The notes beneath the pieces are model-generated. The model had not been told where the DNA came from. It saw only the letters and a program-made list of their open reading frames with translations, and ran no database searches. From Sulfitobacter guttiformis (GTDB lineage Bacteria; Pseudomonadota; Alphaproteobacteria; Rhodobacterales; Rhodobacteraceae), in the NCBI RefSeq assembly GCF_003610455.1, contig NZ_RAQK01000001.1:558001-622000 (forward strand): a stretch of DNA of 64,000 nt. The letters run 5' to 3'. The translations under genes were made by a program, and so were the position numbers. Shown here piece by piece: positions 17,417 through 26,174 of the stretch (the first letter of the stretch is position 1; each line of letters begins with the position of its first letter).

Positions 17417-19036
17417 TTGGAGGAATTCGACTTTGTAATTGTCGGCGGCGGCTCTGCGGGATCAACACTCGCGTCACGGCTGAGCGAGAACCCCGATTTC
17501 CGTGTCTGTCTGATTGAAGCTGGCGGCAAAGGCACCAACATTTTGTTGCGCGCCCCCGCAGGGGCAGTCACCGTCATCCCCGGTCATGGTAAAATGTTCA
17601 ACTGGGCGTTCAACACATTACCACAAGCAGGCCTGAAAGGGCGCCGCGGCTACCAGCCGAGAGGCCGCGCCCTTGGTGGATCTTCCGCAATCAATGCAAT
17701 GCTCTATGTCCGTGGGCACAAATCGGATTACGACGATTGGGCGAACGAAGGATGTGATGGCTGGTCGTGGGAAGATTGCCTGCCATTTTTCAAGAAATCC
17801 GAAAACAACGAGTTGGGCAGTGACGGCATCCATGGCAGTGCGGGTCCGCTACAGGTTGCCAACCAGAAACAGCCGCGCCCAATTACCCATGCCTTTATTG
17901 AGGCGGCAAGCAAACTTCAGCACCGTCAGCGCAGCGACTTTAACGGCGGCGACAATGAGGGCGTTGGCCTCTATCAGGTCACGCAATTCCACAAAGGTGA
18001 CAAAAACGGCGAGCGATGCTCTGCCGCGGCGGCATATCTACATCCTGTGATGGACCGCACCAACCTGACCGTCCTCACAAAAGCCCGCGCTACAAAAATC
18101 CTGTTCGAAGGCAAACGCGCCGTGGGAGTGACCTACCGGCAAGGAAGGTCGAACCGGCAGGTGCGTGCCACGCGTGAGGTTATTCTGTCGGGCGGGGCCT
18201 TCCAGTCTCCCCAGTTGCTACAGCTGTCAGGTGTGGGCCGCGCAGAAGACATCACACCCCACGGCATCGACATGGTGCACGCCCTTGGCGGTGTAGGACA
18301 GAACCTTCAGGACCATCTCGACTTCACCCTCGCTTATAAAACCGCAGACACCGACAACTTCGGCATCGGGCTTGCGGGCACCGCGCGACTGCTTGCCGCG
18401 ATGGTAAAATGGTGGCGCAAGGGCACTGGCTTGATTGCCACCCCCTTTGCCGAAGGTGCAGCGTTTCTCAAGACAAGCCCAGCGCTTGACCGTCCGGATG
18501 TGCAACTGCATTTTGTCATCGCGATCGTAGACGACCATGCGCGCCGCCTGCATCTTGGCTACGGGTACAGCTGTCACGTCTGCGCGCTGCGCCCCTACAG
18601 CCGCGGCACTGTGGCATTGCAAAGTGCTGATCCGCTTGCCGATCCAGCCATCGACCCCCGATATCTTTCGGATCCCCGTGACCTCGAGACCCTGATCGCA
18701 GGTGCAAAGATGACCCGCGACATCATGAAGGCCGACCCTTTGGCAAAATATGAAAAGTGCGAATTGTTCGGTGTCGTGGACAACATGACTGACGGCGAAT
18801 GGGAGGCCCACATCAGAGCGCGGGCAGATACGATCTATCACCCAGTCGGCACCTGCAAGATGGGCACCGACGATATGGCTGTGGTGGACCCACAGCTCAA
18901 GGTTCACGGAATGCAAGGCCTGCGTGTCGTAGATGCCTCGGTCATGCCGACGCTTATCGGCGGCAACACCAACGCCCCTACGATCATGATCGCAGAGAAA
19001 TGCGCGGATATGATCAAAGCTGAATACGCGATATAA
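17417..19036 (+). CDS. GMC family FAD-dependent alcohol dehydrogenase
   Basis: About 539 aa, glucose-methanol-choline oxidoreductase, similar in plan to choline dehydrogenase BetA and AlkJ-type alcohol dehydrogenases. FAD-binding FVIVGGGSAGSTLASRL is at residues 6-22, the family signature GRALGGSSAINAMLYVRG at about 83-100, and the active-site His475 (YHPVGTCKMG) and Asn519 (GGNTNAPTIM) are present. The start is TTG at 17417, 5 nt after GGGAGGG, placing the dinucleotide fold at the N terminus. The next gene is an aldehyde dehydrogenase, so the pair would take an alcohol to an acid. The substrate is undetermined, although the TetR neighbour looks BetI-like. Confidence 0.85.
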   Translation: MEEFDFVIVGGGSAGSTLASRLSENPDFRVCLIEAGGKGTNILLRAPAGAVTVIPGHGKMFNWAFNTLPQAGLKGRRGYQPRGRALGGSSAINAMLYVRGHKSDYDDWANEGCDGWSWEDCLPFFKKSENNELGSDGIHGSAGPLQVANQKQPRPITHAFIEAASKLQHRQRSDFNGGDNEGVGLYQVTQFHKGDKNGERCSAAAAYLHPVMDRTNLTVLTKARATKILFEGKRAVGVTYRQGRSNRQVRATREVILSGGAFQSPQLLQLSGVGRAEDITPHGIDMVHALGGVGQNLQDHLDFTLAYKTADTDNFGIGLAGTARLLAAMVKWWRKGTGLIATPFAEGAAFLKTSPALDRPDVQLHFVIAIVDDHARRLHLGYGYSCHVCALRPYSRGTVALQSADPLADPAIDPRYLSDPRDLETLIAGAKMTRDIMKADPLAKYEKCELFGVVDNMTDGEWEAHIRARADTIYHPVGTCKMGTDDMAVVDPQLKVHGMQGLRVVDASVMPTLIGGNTNAPTIMIAEKCADMIKAEYAI

Positions 19037-19062
19037 CTTTAACAATTACAGGAGTTTACGAT

Positions 19063-20784
19063 ATGGACGGAACAATGAATGCCCCCCACCTTGAAGAATA
19101 TGACGCGGCATTACACGCGCTGGACAAGGCCAAGGACAGCTGGGCGCGCACATCTGTCGCCAACCGCATCGCACTGCTGCAACAGGTAAAAGAAAACCTG
19201 ATGGGTGTCGCAGAAGAGTGGGTCGCCATCGCCACCCGCAAAAAGCAAATTCCCGAAGGTTCCCCCCTCTCGGGTGAAGAATGGACCTCTGGCCCTTATG
19301 CGGTGATGTCGGCCTGCAACGGCTTGATGCACACCCTGAGCCAGATGGAGGGAAAATCGTTTCTTAAACATCTGCCGACCCGAACATTGACCACCGGCCA
19401 GACCGCGGTGAAGGTCATGCCCCATTCGATCTGGGATCACTTGTTGTTGTCAGGGGTAAAAGCCGAAGTATGGATGCAGCACGGCATCACACCGGCAAAT
19501 TTGCCCCAACATACTGCTGTGGCATATGACATCCCGCCAAGCGACCGGCAGGGCAAAGTCGCCCTGATCCTCGGCGCAGGGAACATTGCCTCCATCGCCC
19601 CGCTTGATGTATTTCAAAAACTGTTTTTGGAAAATCAGGTCGTGATCCTCAAGATGAACCCAGTGAACGATTACCTGACCGAGTTCCTGACCATTGCCTT
19701 AAAGCCGCTGATAGACGTCGATGCCCTGCGCATTGTCAAAGGCGACGGCGCGGCGGGCGCATACCTCACCAATCATGACATTATCGACGAACTTCACATC
19801 ACAGGGGCGGGCGCTACGCATGATGCCATCGTGTGGGGCACCGGACCCGAGGGCGCAGCGAACCGCGCCGCAAACACACCAAAGAACACCAAGCATTTCA
19901 CCTCGGAGCTGGGTGCCGTCTGCCCAACGATTGTAGTACCCGGCCCGTGGTCTGCCGCAGATCTGCAATTTCAGGCAGAACATATCGCAACGCAGAAGCT
20001 GCACAATTCCGGTTTCAACTGTGTTGCCTGTCAGGTCCTCATCATGCCACGCGGCTGGGACAAAGCGGCGGTATTGCTAAAAAACATCGAGAAGGTCGCG
20101 CTTAAATCCACCCGTGGCGCTTATTACCCCGGTGCGAACGATCGGATGGACAGTTTTGCCGAAAAGGCCAAAAATCCGAAATTAGTCAAGCGGACCGCAT
20201 CCCCCGCGCTGCTGATTAATGATGTGGATGACGCAGACTGGTTCCGCTCCAACGAAGTCTTTGCACCTGCGATGTCGACACATGAAATGGATGCGCCCGA
20301 TGCGGCGACCTATCTAGTCAACGCTGTCCGGTACGCAAACGAACAGCTTTACGGCACACTTGGGGCGAACATACTTATCCATCCCAAGACAATCAGGGAA
20401 ATCGGTAAAAAGCGGTTTGAGGAGATCATCGCCGAGCTGCACTATGGCACAATCGCTGTCAACGCATGGACAGGTTTGGCCTTTTTGGCAACATCCTGCC
20501 CTTGGGGCGCCTTCCCCGGTCACACACCGCAGGATGTTCAATCCGGGATCGGGACGGTGCATAACACATTCATGCTTGAAAATACGCAGCGCGTCGTAAT
20601 CGAGGCGCCTTGGGCTCCCTTCCCCCGTAATGTAGTGTCAGGTCAGTTGACCTTGCTGCCGCGCCCGCCTTGGTTTGTATCCAATAAAAAGCAGGACAAA
20701 ATCGGGCGTTTACTGACATCCTTCCAGTATAAGCCAAGCTGGTTCAAAATTCCTCGTATTTTCCTTAACGCCCTGCTCGGGTGA
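19063..20784 (+). CDS. Divergent long aldehyde dehydrogenase
   Basis: 573-aa member of the aldehyde dehydrogenase superfamily, longer than the usual ~490-500 aa. The nucleotide-binding part includes VALILGAGNIASIAP. The catalytic base is E282 in FTSELGAVCP and the likely nucleophile is C320 in NSGFNCVACQ, with a second Cys at 323. The C terminus adds a basic tail after VVSGQLTLLPRPPWF. It starts 26 bp after the GMC alcohol dehydrogenase in the same direction, so it is probably the next step of alcohol oxidation to a carboxylate. Cofactor choice and substrate are not clear from sequence. Confidence 0.85.
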   Translation: MDGTMNAPHLEEYDAALHALDKAKDSWARTSVANRIALLQQVKENLMGVAEEWVAIATRKKQIPEGSPLSGEEWTSGPYAVMSACNGLMHTLSQMEGKSFLKHLPTRTLTTGQTAVKVMPHSIWDHLLLSGVKAEVWMQHGITPANLPQHTAVAYDIPPSDRQGKVALILGAGNIASIAPLDVFQKLFLENQVVILKMNPVNDYLTEFLTIALKPLIDVDALRIVKGDGAAGAYLTNHDIIDELHITGAGATHDAIVWGTGPEGAANRAANTPKNTKHFTSELGAVCPTIVVPGPWSAADLQFQAEHIATQKLHNSGFNCVACQVLIMPRGWDKAAVLLKNIEKVALKSTRGAYYPGANDRMDSFAEKAKNPKLVKRTASPALLINDVDDADWFRSNEVFAPAMSTHEMDAPDAATYLVNAVRYANEQLYGTLGANILIHPKTIREIGKKRFEEIIAELHYGTIAVNAWTGLAFLATSCPWGAFPGHTPQDVQSGIGTVHNTFMLENTQRVVIEAPWAPFPRNVVSGQLTLLPRPPWFVSNKKQDKIGRLLTSFQYKPSWFKIPRIFLNALLG

Positions 20785-20791
20785 CATCAAA

Positions 20792-20824
20792 TCGGGCCGT
20801 ATGAAGAATTTGCATCCGGCCCGA
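20792..20824 (+). terminator. Stem-loop after the aldehyde dehydrogenase gene
   Basis: A perfect 8-bp GC-rich inverted repeat (TCGGGCCG / CGGCCCGA) with a 17-nt loop begins 8 nt after the stop codon. There is no T-run after it, so it may be a weak or Rho-assisted terminator separating the dehydrogenases from the TetR gene. Confidence 0.45.
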
Positions 20825-20862
20825 CCTTATCCTGACATATCATACTCGAGATCCTGACAGAT

Positions 20863-21465
20863 ATGCCTACCGCTCCAGATTCCAGCGCAGTGCGAAAATC
20901 GGCAAAGCGCGACAGTAAAAAGCGCCAGATCGCAGACAGTGCGATCACGGCGCTACGCACCCTTGGCTATGCCAATACCAGCCTGCGCGACATCGCTGAA
21001 TATAGCGGTATGTCGTTGGGAATTCTGCATTACTATTTTGAGGATCGCTCGGATCTAATTATCTATTGTGTGCGCCTGTACAAACAGGAGTTTGTTACCG
21101 GTATCCTTGAGACGTTGAGCGGCGCAGTGGGGCGCGCAGAAGTCATCAACATCTTGTCCGGTGCTCTTGCGCGCTCTATTGCCAAAGACTCAGACACGCA
21201 CCGACTCTGGTACGATATCCGTAATCAGGCACTCTTTGATCCAGTTTTCAGGCCTGTAACGGCAGAAATCGAAGCGATGCTGGTCAGGATCGTGGCATCC
21301 GCATTCGCCAAATCAGGCCATGCCGTACCACCGATGATCGACCTTCAACTCGCCCTCCTTGATGGAGTGTTCCGTCACCTGATGCAAAAGCAACTCACGG
21401 AACAAAGCCGGACCGCAGCCGCGCTCAAGATCACGTTTGCTTCGGTGCTTGAACAAATTCTGTGA
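20863..21465 (+). CDS. TetR/AcrR family regulator, BetI-like
   Basis: 200-aa TetR-type repressor. The HTH lies at about residues 25-70, with TSLRDIAEYSGMSLGILHYYFEDRSDLI as a textbook TetR recognition region. The remaining helices form a ligand domain resembling the BetI-type C-terminal domain. It follows the GMC/ALDH pair and is the natural candidate for its control, the inducer perhaps being the alcohol or aldehyde. BetI itself controls choline oxidation, but the aldehyde dehydrogenase here does not look like BetB, so the choline link is weak. Confidence 0.85.
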   Translation: MPTAPDSSAVRKSAKRDSKKRQIADSAITALRTLGYANTSLRDIAEYSGMSLGILHYYFEDRSDLIIYCVRLYKQEFVTGILETLSGAVGRAEVINILSGALARSIAKDSDTHRLWYDIRNQALFDPVFRPVTAEIEAMLVRIVASAFAKSGHAVPPMIDLQLALLDGVFRHLMQKQLTEQSRTAAALKITFASVLEQIL

Positions 21466-21897
21466 CACCACAGCCCAGTGCGTCCTCTTTTATTTTGTTG
21501 GCGACGACAGCAGTTGCCTGACGATAGCCGCATTACGCTGCCTTTGGCTAAAACCGCGATAACGAAGGCATGCTACGCATTATTCTATCTGGCTCGTACT
21601 GCCCTAACCACAGTCCAATCACACAATAAAGGCTGGCCCGTCACTGCACAATCAGGGCTGCGTCACCGTCAGTCGGTAGCTCTGCCCCGTGCAGATCGTA
21701 GTCCATCTGTCAGCCCCGCGACATTATCTGCCTTCGACGGAATTCGCCTAATCTGGCCTACGCATGTTCTTAAGTCTGACAGCAATCAATAGCGGCAGCA
21801 CAAGCAGTGCCGCGATGCCTGCAAACATCTTCTACGCCGATAAGCCGCACCTGGAGCTCGCGTGTACGCAGTGGACCAGATGGCACTGCACTTTAGG
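21466..21897. other. Non-coding stretch between convergent regulators
   Basis: About 430 bp between the TetR stop and the end of the PAS/AAA+ regulator. A 104-codon open frame starts at 21478, but its translation is rich in rare, low-complexity residue patterns and shows no family. I see no hairpin with a T-run, no repeat and no mobile-element end. Confidence 0.4.
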
Positions 21898-23766
21898 CTA
21901 ACGCCTGCTTTCGCTTGCGGAGAGATTCCAATCGTCTTCGGACACGGACAGCGCCTTGATCTTCGAATACACCGTAGTCGGTGCCAGCTCCAGCAATCGC
22001 GCAGCGCCTTGCGGGCCGGATACCTTTCCTTGTGACCGGACAAGGCACCGGATCAGATTTTCGCGCTCGATGCGCCGGATATCCGCGCTGGATAAAATCC
22101 GGTCACTGGCATGAACAGTCGCTCCATGACCGGTCTGAAATTCGAACTGTAGCTTGCCTCCCTGCGCCAAAATGGCCGCACGCTCGATCACGTTCTCAAG
22201 TTCGCGCACATTTCCGGGCCAGTCATAGGCCAGTAGCGTTTCAATGTTAGCCTTTGAAAGCCGCGCTGCTGGCAATCTTAGCCGGCGCGACACACGGTCA
22301 AGAAAATGCTTGGCCAGCAGCGGGATGTCATCGGGTCGGTCGCGCAATGCGTCACACTGGATCGAGAATACGTTTAGCTCGAAAAAGAGGTCCTGCCGGA
22401 ACCTGCCTGCCTGCACTTCCGCCGCAAGGTTACGGGTCGTGGTCGAAATGATCGTCATGTCCACCCGGATGTCGGTTGTATCGCCCAGACGGCAAAACAT
22501 TCCTTCTTTGATCACTGTCATCAGCTTTGCCTGAAACGACTTGGGCAAAGCAGACACTTCATCCAGACACAGTGTGCCATTGTTGGCTAACGCCAGCTTG
22601 CCCACGGTGTCACGTACCGCCCCCCGGAACGCACCGCGTCTGTAGCCGAAGACCTCCGCCTCAAGTGCCTGCGCGGTGATGTCAGAGCAATTCACATGGA
22701 CCAGTGGCCGCTTTCGACCACTGCTGGCCTCGTGCAACGCGCTAACGGCCAAACTTTTACCCGTGCCCGCAGCGCCCGTTATCAACACGTTTGTCTTAGT
22801 ATCTGCCACCAGATCAATCTGCACATTAAGGTTCCGAACGGCCGCCGATTGACCCACAATGCCCGCATGTGAACGTACGTTACGAATTTCGGTGAGCAGG
22901 TAGTCGTTCTCCTGCTCGAGTTGCACGCGCAGCGTTTCCACTTCGGCAAGCGCATGACGCAGCTTCTTCTCACTCTCCTTACGCTCAGTCACGTCACGGA
23001 AAATCACTACCGCTCCCGCCAGCACACCGTGATCGTAAATCGGGGTCGAAACGTATTCGACCAAAATCGGCTTGCCGTCCTTGCGCCAGAACGCGTCATC
23101 TTCGACGCGCACAGTTTTGTCACGGCGGAATGAATCATAGATCGGGCATTCATGGGCGGGGAATTGCGCCCCGTCCAGATGATGGTGATGGATGATCGAA
23201 TGAAGCTCGCGCCCGATCAGATCCTCCGCATTCCAGCCCAACATTTCCTGCGCGGCACGGTTTACAAATGTGGCCTTGCCCTCTGCATTAATGCCATAGA
23301 TCCCCTCCCCCGCGGCCTCGAGAATGAGCTCGTTCTGGGCCTCCACCTCGCGGAAGAACCCATAGATGTTTTGCCACTGCATCAAACCGGCCCGGTGGTG
23401 CGCTTCCTGCTCGGCGAGATACTCCCGCCGGTTCTGGGCATTGAGATCCAGAAAACTGAGAACTATTTCTGATCCGCCGGAATGGATACCATAGACTTGC
23501 ACCCGGAGCGAAGTGCCATCGGCGCGGACAAAATCCAATGCTGTCTCGATATAGCGGCCAAAGTACATGACCGCCTCCAGATATACAGCCATCGCACCAG
23601 AGGAAGACGTCAGAAACCTGCTCATTGAAGCTTCTTCGAGACTGCACCCGAACAATTGTGCTGCGGCGGGATTATATGTCAGGACCGCACCGTTGCGCGC
23701 ATCCAAGACAAGAGCGGGCAGCGGATTGTGCAAAAGCACGTGAGGCAAAACAGAATCTTTTTCCAT
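21898..23766 (-). CDS. PAS-PAS-AAA+ NtrC-type transcriptional activator, atypical
   Basis: 622-aa enhancer-binding-type regulator divergent from the cyanate genes. Domains: PAS at about 10-110, PAS at about 140-262, a short coiled coil, AAA+ at about 303-535, and a Fis-type HTH at about 588-606 (ARLLELAPTTVYSKIKAL). Walker A is GAAGTGKS (331-338) instead of the usual GExGTGKE. Walker B is LCLDE (399-403). The sigma-54 contact loop GAFTGA reads GAFRGA (378-383). The region that normally reads FRxDLxxRL reads FRQDLFFEL, keeping R457 but placing E463 where a second arginine is expected. Sensing by PAS and control of the divergent operon are inferred. Whether it still works with sigma-54 is doubtful. 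Confidence 0.88.
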   Translation of the reverse strand: MEKDSVLPHVLLHNPLPALVLDARNGAVLTYNPAAAQLFGCSLEEASMSRFLTSSSGAMAVYLEAVMYFGRYIETALDFVRADGTSLRVQVYGIHSGGSEIVLSFLDLNAQNRREYLAEQEAHHRAGLMQWQNIYGFFREVEAQNELILEAAGEGIYGINAEGKATFVNRAAQEMLGWNAEDLIGRELHSIIHHHHLDGAQFPAHECPIYDSFRRDKTVRVEDDAFWRKDGKPILVEYVSTPIYDHGVLAGAVVIFRDVTERKESEKKLRHALAEVETLRVQLEQENDYLLTEIRNVRSHAGIVGQSAAVRNLNVQIDLVADTKTNVLITGAAGTGKSLAVSALHEASSGRKRPLVHVNCSDITAQALEAEVFGYRRGAFRGAVRDTVGKLALANNGTLCLDEVSALPKSFQAKLMTVIKEGMFCRLGDTTDIRVDMTIISTTTRNLAAEVQAGRFRQDLFFELNVFSIQCDALRDRPDDIPLLAKHFLDRVSRRLRLPAARLSKANIETLLAYDWPGNVRELENVIERAAILAQGGKLQFEFQTGHGATVHASDRILSSADIRRIERENLIRCLVRSQGKVSGPQGAARLLELAPTTVYSKIKALSVSEDDWNLSASESRR

Positions 23767-23804
23767 GCCTTAATGTGGCCCTATCGAAGCGCGCCAAGAC
23801 AATT

Positions 23805-23833
23805 ACGATATTTCGTATTTCACGAAATATCGT
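23805..23833. promoter_or_regulatory. Perfect 12-bp inverted repeat, candidate operator
   Basis: ACGATATTTCGT and ACGAAATATCGT form a perfect 12-bp inverted repeat with a 5-bp spacer (ATTTC). Each half is itself partly palindromic (ACGA-N4-TCGT). It lies 39-67 bp upstream of the regulator start and about 125-154 bp upstream of the binding-protein start, in the divergent promoter region. The placement suits an activator/autoregulation site for the PAS/AAA+ protein. There is no U-run for a terminator role. Confidence 0.65.
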
Positions 23834-23958
23834 ACAAAGTGCCATTTATTTAATCATTTTTATCAATGGATTGTATTTTTTGGACGTATGAAAAACCCGT
23901 CTCGTACAGAGGTGGACGCCGTGCCATCATAATTCCAAATCAGGTCATGGGGGATAAT

Positions 23959-25332
23959 ATGACAGTTAAGAGCCTTGGAAATCCGTTCTCGAAAGACACC
24001 GATCTGCGCCACGGGCAAAGCTGCTCGTGTGACACATGCCAGAGTACTCCAGCCACGGGCACGCGGCATATGTCCAGCGACGATATGCTGGAACAGGCCG
24101 TAGAGAGCGCCATCGTACGCTCCGTTTTTGGCCACAGCGACATCGGTCGCCGGTCGTTTATGGGGATGGTCGGCGGCAGCACGGCCGCAGCGGCACTTGC
24201 CTCCGTCTTTCCGTTGAGCGAGGCAAAGGCGGCGATCCTTGATAATCTCGGCACGCCAGAAAAGACCGATCTCAACATCGGCTTCGTCCCGATCACCTGC
24301 GCCACGCCGATCATCATGGCAGAGCCGTTGGGCTTTTATGCCCGCTACGGTCTGAACGCAAAAGTCATCAAAACCGCCGGTTGGGCGGTGGCGCGCGACA
24401 AATCCCTATCGGGTGAATATGATGCCAGCCATATGCTGACGCCTATGCCGCTGGCGATGACACTCGGCGCAGGCTCGATTGCAGAGCCGTACATCATGCC
24501 TGCTGTCGAAAATATCAACGGTCAGGCCATTGTTCTGGCCAACCAGCATATGGACAAGCGCGATCCGAAACAGTGGAAGGGCTTCACCTTCGGCGTGCCG
24601 TTCGAGTACTCCATGCACAACTTTTTGCTGCGCTATTACGTGGCAGAGTTCGGCCTCGACCCCGATGTCGATATCCAGATTCGCGTAGTTCCGCCGCCGG
24701 AAATGGTTGCAAACCTGCGCGCAGGAAACCTCGACGGCTACCTGTCGCCCGATCCGTTCAACCAGCGTGCCGTGTTCGAGGGCATCGGCTTTATCCACAT
24801 GCTGACCAAGGAAATCTGGGAGGGCCACCCCTGCTGTGCCTTCGCCGCGCCCCTCTCCTTTGCCACTGAGCTACCGAATACTTATGGCGCGCTCCTCAAG
24901 TCGATCATCGACGCCACGCAATATGCATCCAATCCCGACAATCGTAGCGAAATTTCGACCGCAATTGCACCTACCAACTACCTGAACCAGCCCGTCACTG
25001 TGATCGAGCAGGTTCTGACCGGTACCTACGCCGACGGTCTGGGCGAGGTAAAGCGCGTGCCCGACCGCATCGATTTCGACCCCTTCCCGTGGCAGTCAAT
25101 GGGCGTCTGGATCCTCACCCAGATGAAGCGGTGGGGCTACATCGAAGGCGATGTGAACTATAAGCAGGTGGCCGAGCAAGTCTATCTGGCAGCCGATGCA
25201 CGCAAGATCATGACCGATCTGGGATATGATGCGCCTGCGGATAATTACAAATCCCACATGATCATGGGCAAGTCTTTCGATCCGGCCCAGCCCGAAGCCT
25301 ACGTCAACAGCTTTGCGATCAAGGCGAAATGA
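23959..25332 (+). CDS. Cyanate-type ABC transporter substrate-binding protein (CmpA/NrtA family), Tat-exported
   Basis: 457-aa binding protein of the CmpA/NrtA/CynA family. A twin-arginine signal, GRRSFMGMVGGSTAAAALASV (RR at 64-65), is preceded by an unusually long 63-residue N-terminal tail containing C22, C24 and C27 in SCSCDTC. The mature protein has NIGFVPITCATPIIMAEPLGFY and LSPDPFNQRAVFEG, typical of nitrate/bicarbonate/cyanate binding proteins. The ATG at 23959 follows GGGGGAT. It begins an operon with permease, ATPase, DUF1348 and cynS, so cyanate as ligand is inferred from the cyanase rather than from binding-site residues. Confidence 0.85.
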   Translation: MTVKSLGNPFSKDTDLRHGQSCSCDTCQSTPATGTRHMSSDDMLEQAVESAIVRSVFGHSDIGRRSFMGMVGGSTAAAALASVFPLSEAKAAILDNLGTPEKTDLNIGFVPITCATPIIMAEPLGFYARYGLNAKVIKTAGWAVARDKSLSGEYDASHMLTPMPLAMTLGAGSIAEPYIMPAVENINGQAIVLANQHMDKRDPKQWKGFTFGVPFEYSMHNFLLRYYVAEFGLDPDVDIQIRVVPPPEMVANLRAGNLDGYLSPDPFNQRAVFEGIGFIHMLTKEIWEGHPCCAFAAPLSFATELPNTYGALLKSIIDATQYASNPDNRSEISTAIAPTNYLNQPVTVIEQVLTGTYADGLGEVKRVPDRIDFDPFPWQSMGVWILTQMKRWGYIEGDVNYKQVAEQVYLAADARKIMTDLGYDAPADNYKSHMIMGKSFDPAQPEAYVNSFAIKAK

Positions 25333-26165
25333 TGGGAACCCTGTCAGAGAACAAAAAAGCGGCGCTCTTGTCGGTGCTTCTGTTGCTGGTCGGTCTTTTT
25401 GTGTGGGAAATCTCTATTCCCGCCCAAAAAGCAGCCGAAGCACTGACCGAATACGAGCGTTTGACAGGGGTGGGCGCGCCAAAAGCCGGCGTCCCCCCGC
25501 CCAGTCAAGTGATTGTAAAAGCTTGGGAGCAACTGTCGAACCCGTTCTATGACGCAGGCCCGAATGACAAGGGCATCGGCATACAGATCGGATATTCCAT
25601 ATACCGCGTGCTGGTAGGCTATTTCTTTGCCGCACTCATCGCGATCCCGCTGGGTTTTTTGATCGGCATGTCCCGGGTGGCCTACAAGGCGCTCAATCCG
25701 TTTATTCAGGTATTGCGTCCGATCTCGCCGCTGGCCTGGATGCCCCTTGCACTGTTCATAATTCAAGACAGCGAGGCGTCAGCCATTTTCGTCATCTTCA
25801 TATGTTCGATCTGGCCCATGCTCATCAACACAGCCTTCGGCGTGGCAGGTGTTCGCGAGGACTGGGTGAATGTTGCACGGACACATGAACTGGGCCCGCT
25901 CAGAACGGCCTTTACCGTAATCCTGCCCGCCGCCGCCCCCACAATTGTGACGGGTATGCGTATTTCCATCGGTATTGCTTGGCTGGTGATCGTTGCCGCC
26001 GAAATGCTCGTGGGCGGGACCGGCATCGGGTATTACGTCTGGAACGAGTGGAACAACCTCGATCTGACCTCCGTCATCTTTTCAATCCTCATGATCGGTG
26101 TAGTCGGCATGTTGTTGGACGCAGCCCTTGGCCTGCTCCAGCGCCGCGTCGCATACGTAGAATAA
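25329..26165 (+). CDS. Cyanate-type ABC transporter permease (NrtB/CynB-like)
   Basis: 278-aa inner-membrane permease with about six membrane segments and the BPD_transp_1 fold of the nitrate/taurine/cyanate group. The EAA-type loop falls in VARTHELGPLRTAFTVILP. Nearby, RISIGIAWLVIVAAEML is typical of the NrtB/SsuC group. Its ATG overlaps the stop of the binding-protein gene (ATGA), and the ATPase follows 9 bp later. It would carry the substrate bound by the Tat-exported protein into the cytoplasm. Cyanate specificity is inferred from cynS downstream. Confidence 0.88.
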   Translation: MMGTLSENKKAALLSVLLLLVGLFVWEISIPAQKAAEALTEYERLTGVGAPKAGVPPPSQVIVKAWEQLSNPFYDAGPNDKGIGIQIGYSIYRVLVGYFFAALIAIPLGFLIGMSRVAYKALNPFIQVLRPISPLAWMPLALFIIQDSEASAIFVIFICSIWPMLINTAFGVAGVREDWVNVARTHELGPLRTAFTVILPAAAPTIVTGMRISIGIAWLVIVAAEMLVGGTGIGYYVWNEWNNLDLTSVIFSILMIGVVGMLLDAALGLLQRRVAYVE

Positions 26166-26174
26166 GGTATTCCA

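Noticed and set aside
18227..19045. 272-codon antisense frame opposite the GMC dehydrogenase
   Set aside because: The plus strand encodes a clear GMC enzyme with intact FAD and active-site motifs. The reverse frame has no recognisable domain.
21478..21792. 104-codon frame after the TetR gene
   Set aside because: Residue composition looks random and it has neither a ribosome site nor any recognisable domain.
23839..23844. TGGCAC as half of a sigma-54 promoter on the minus strand
   Set aside because: The -12 GC is missing at the required spacing, so it does not qualify.
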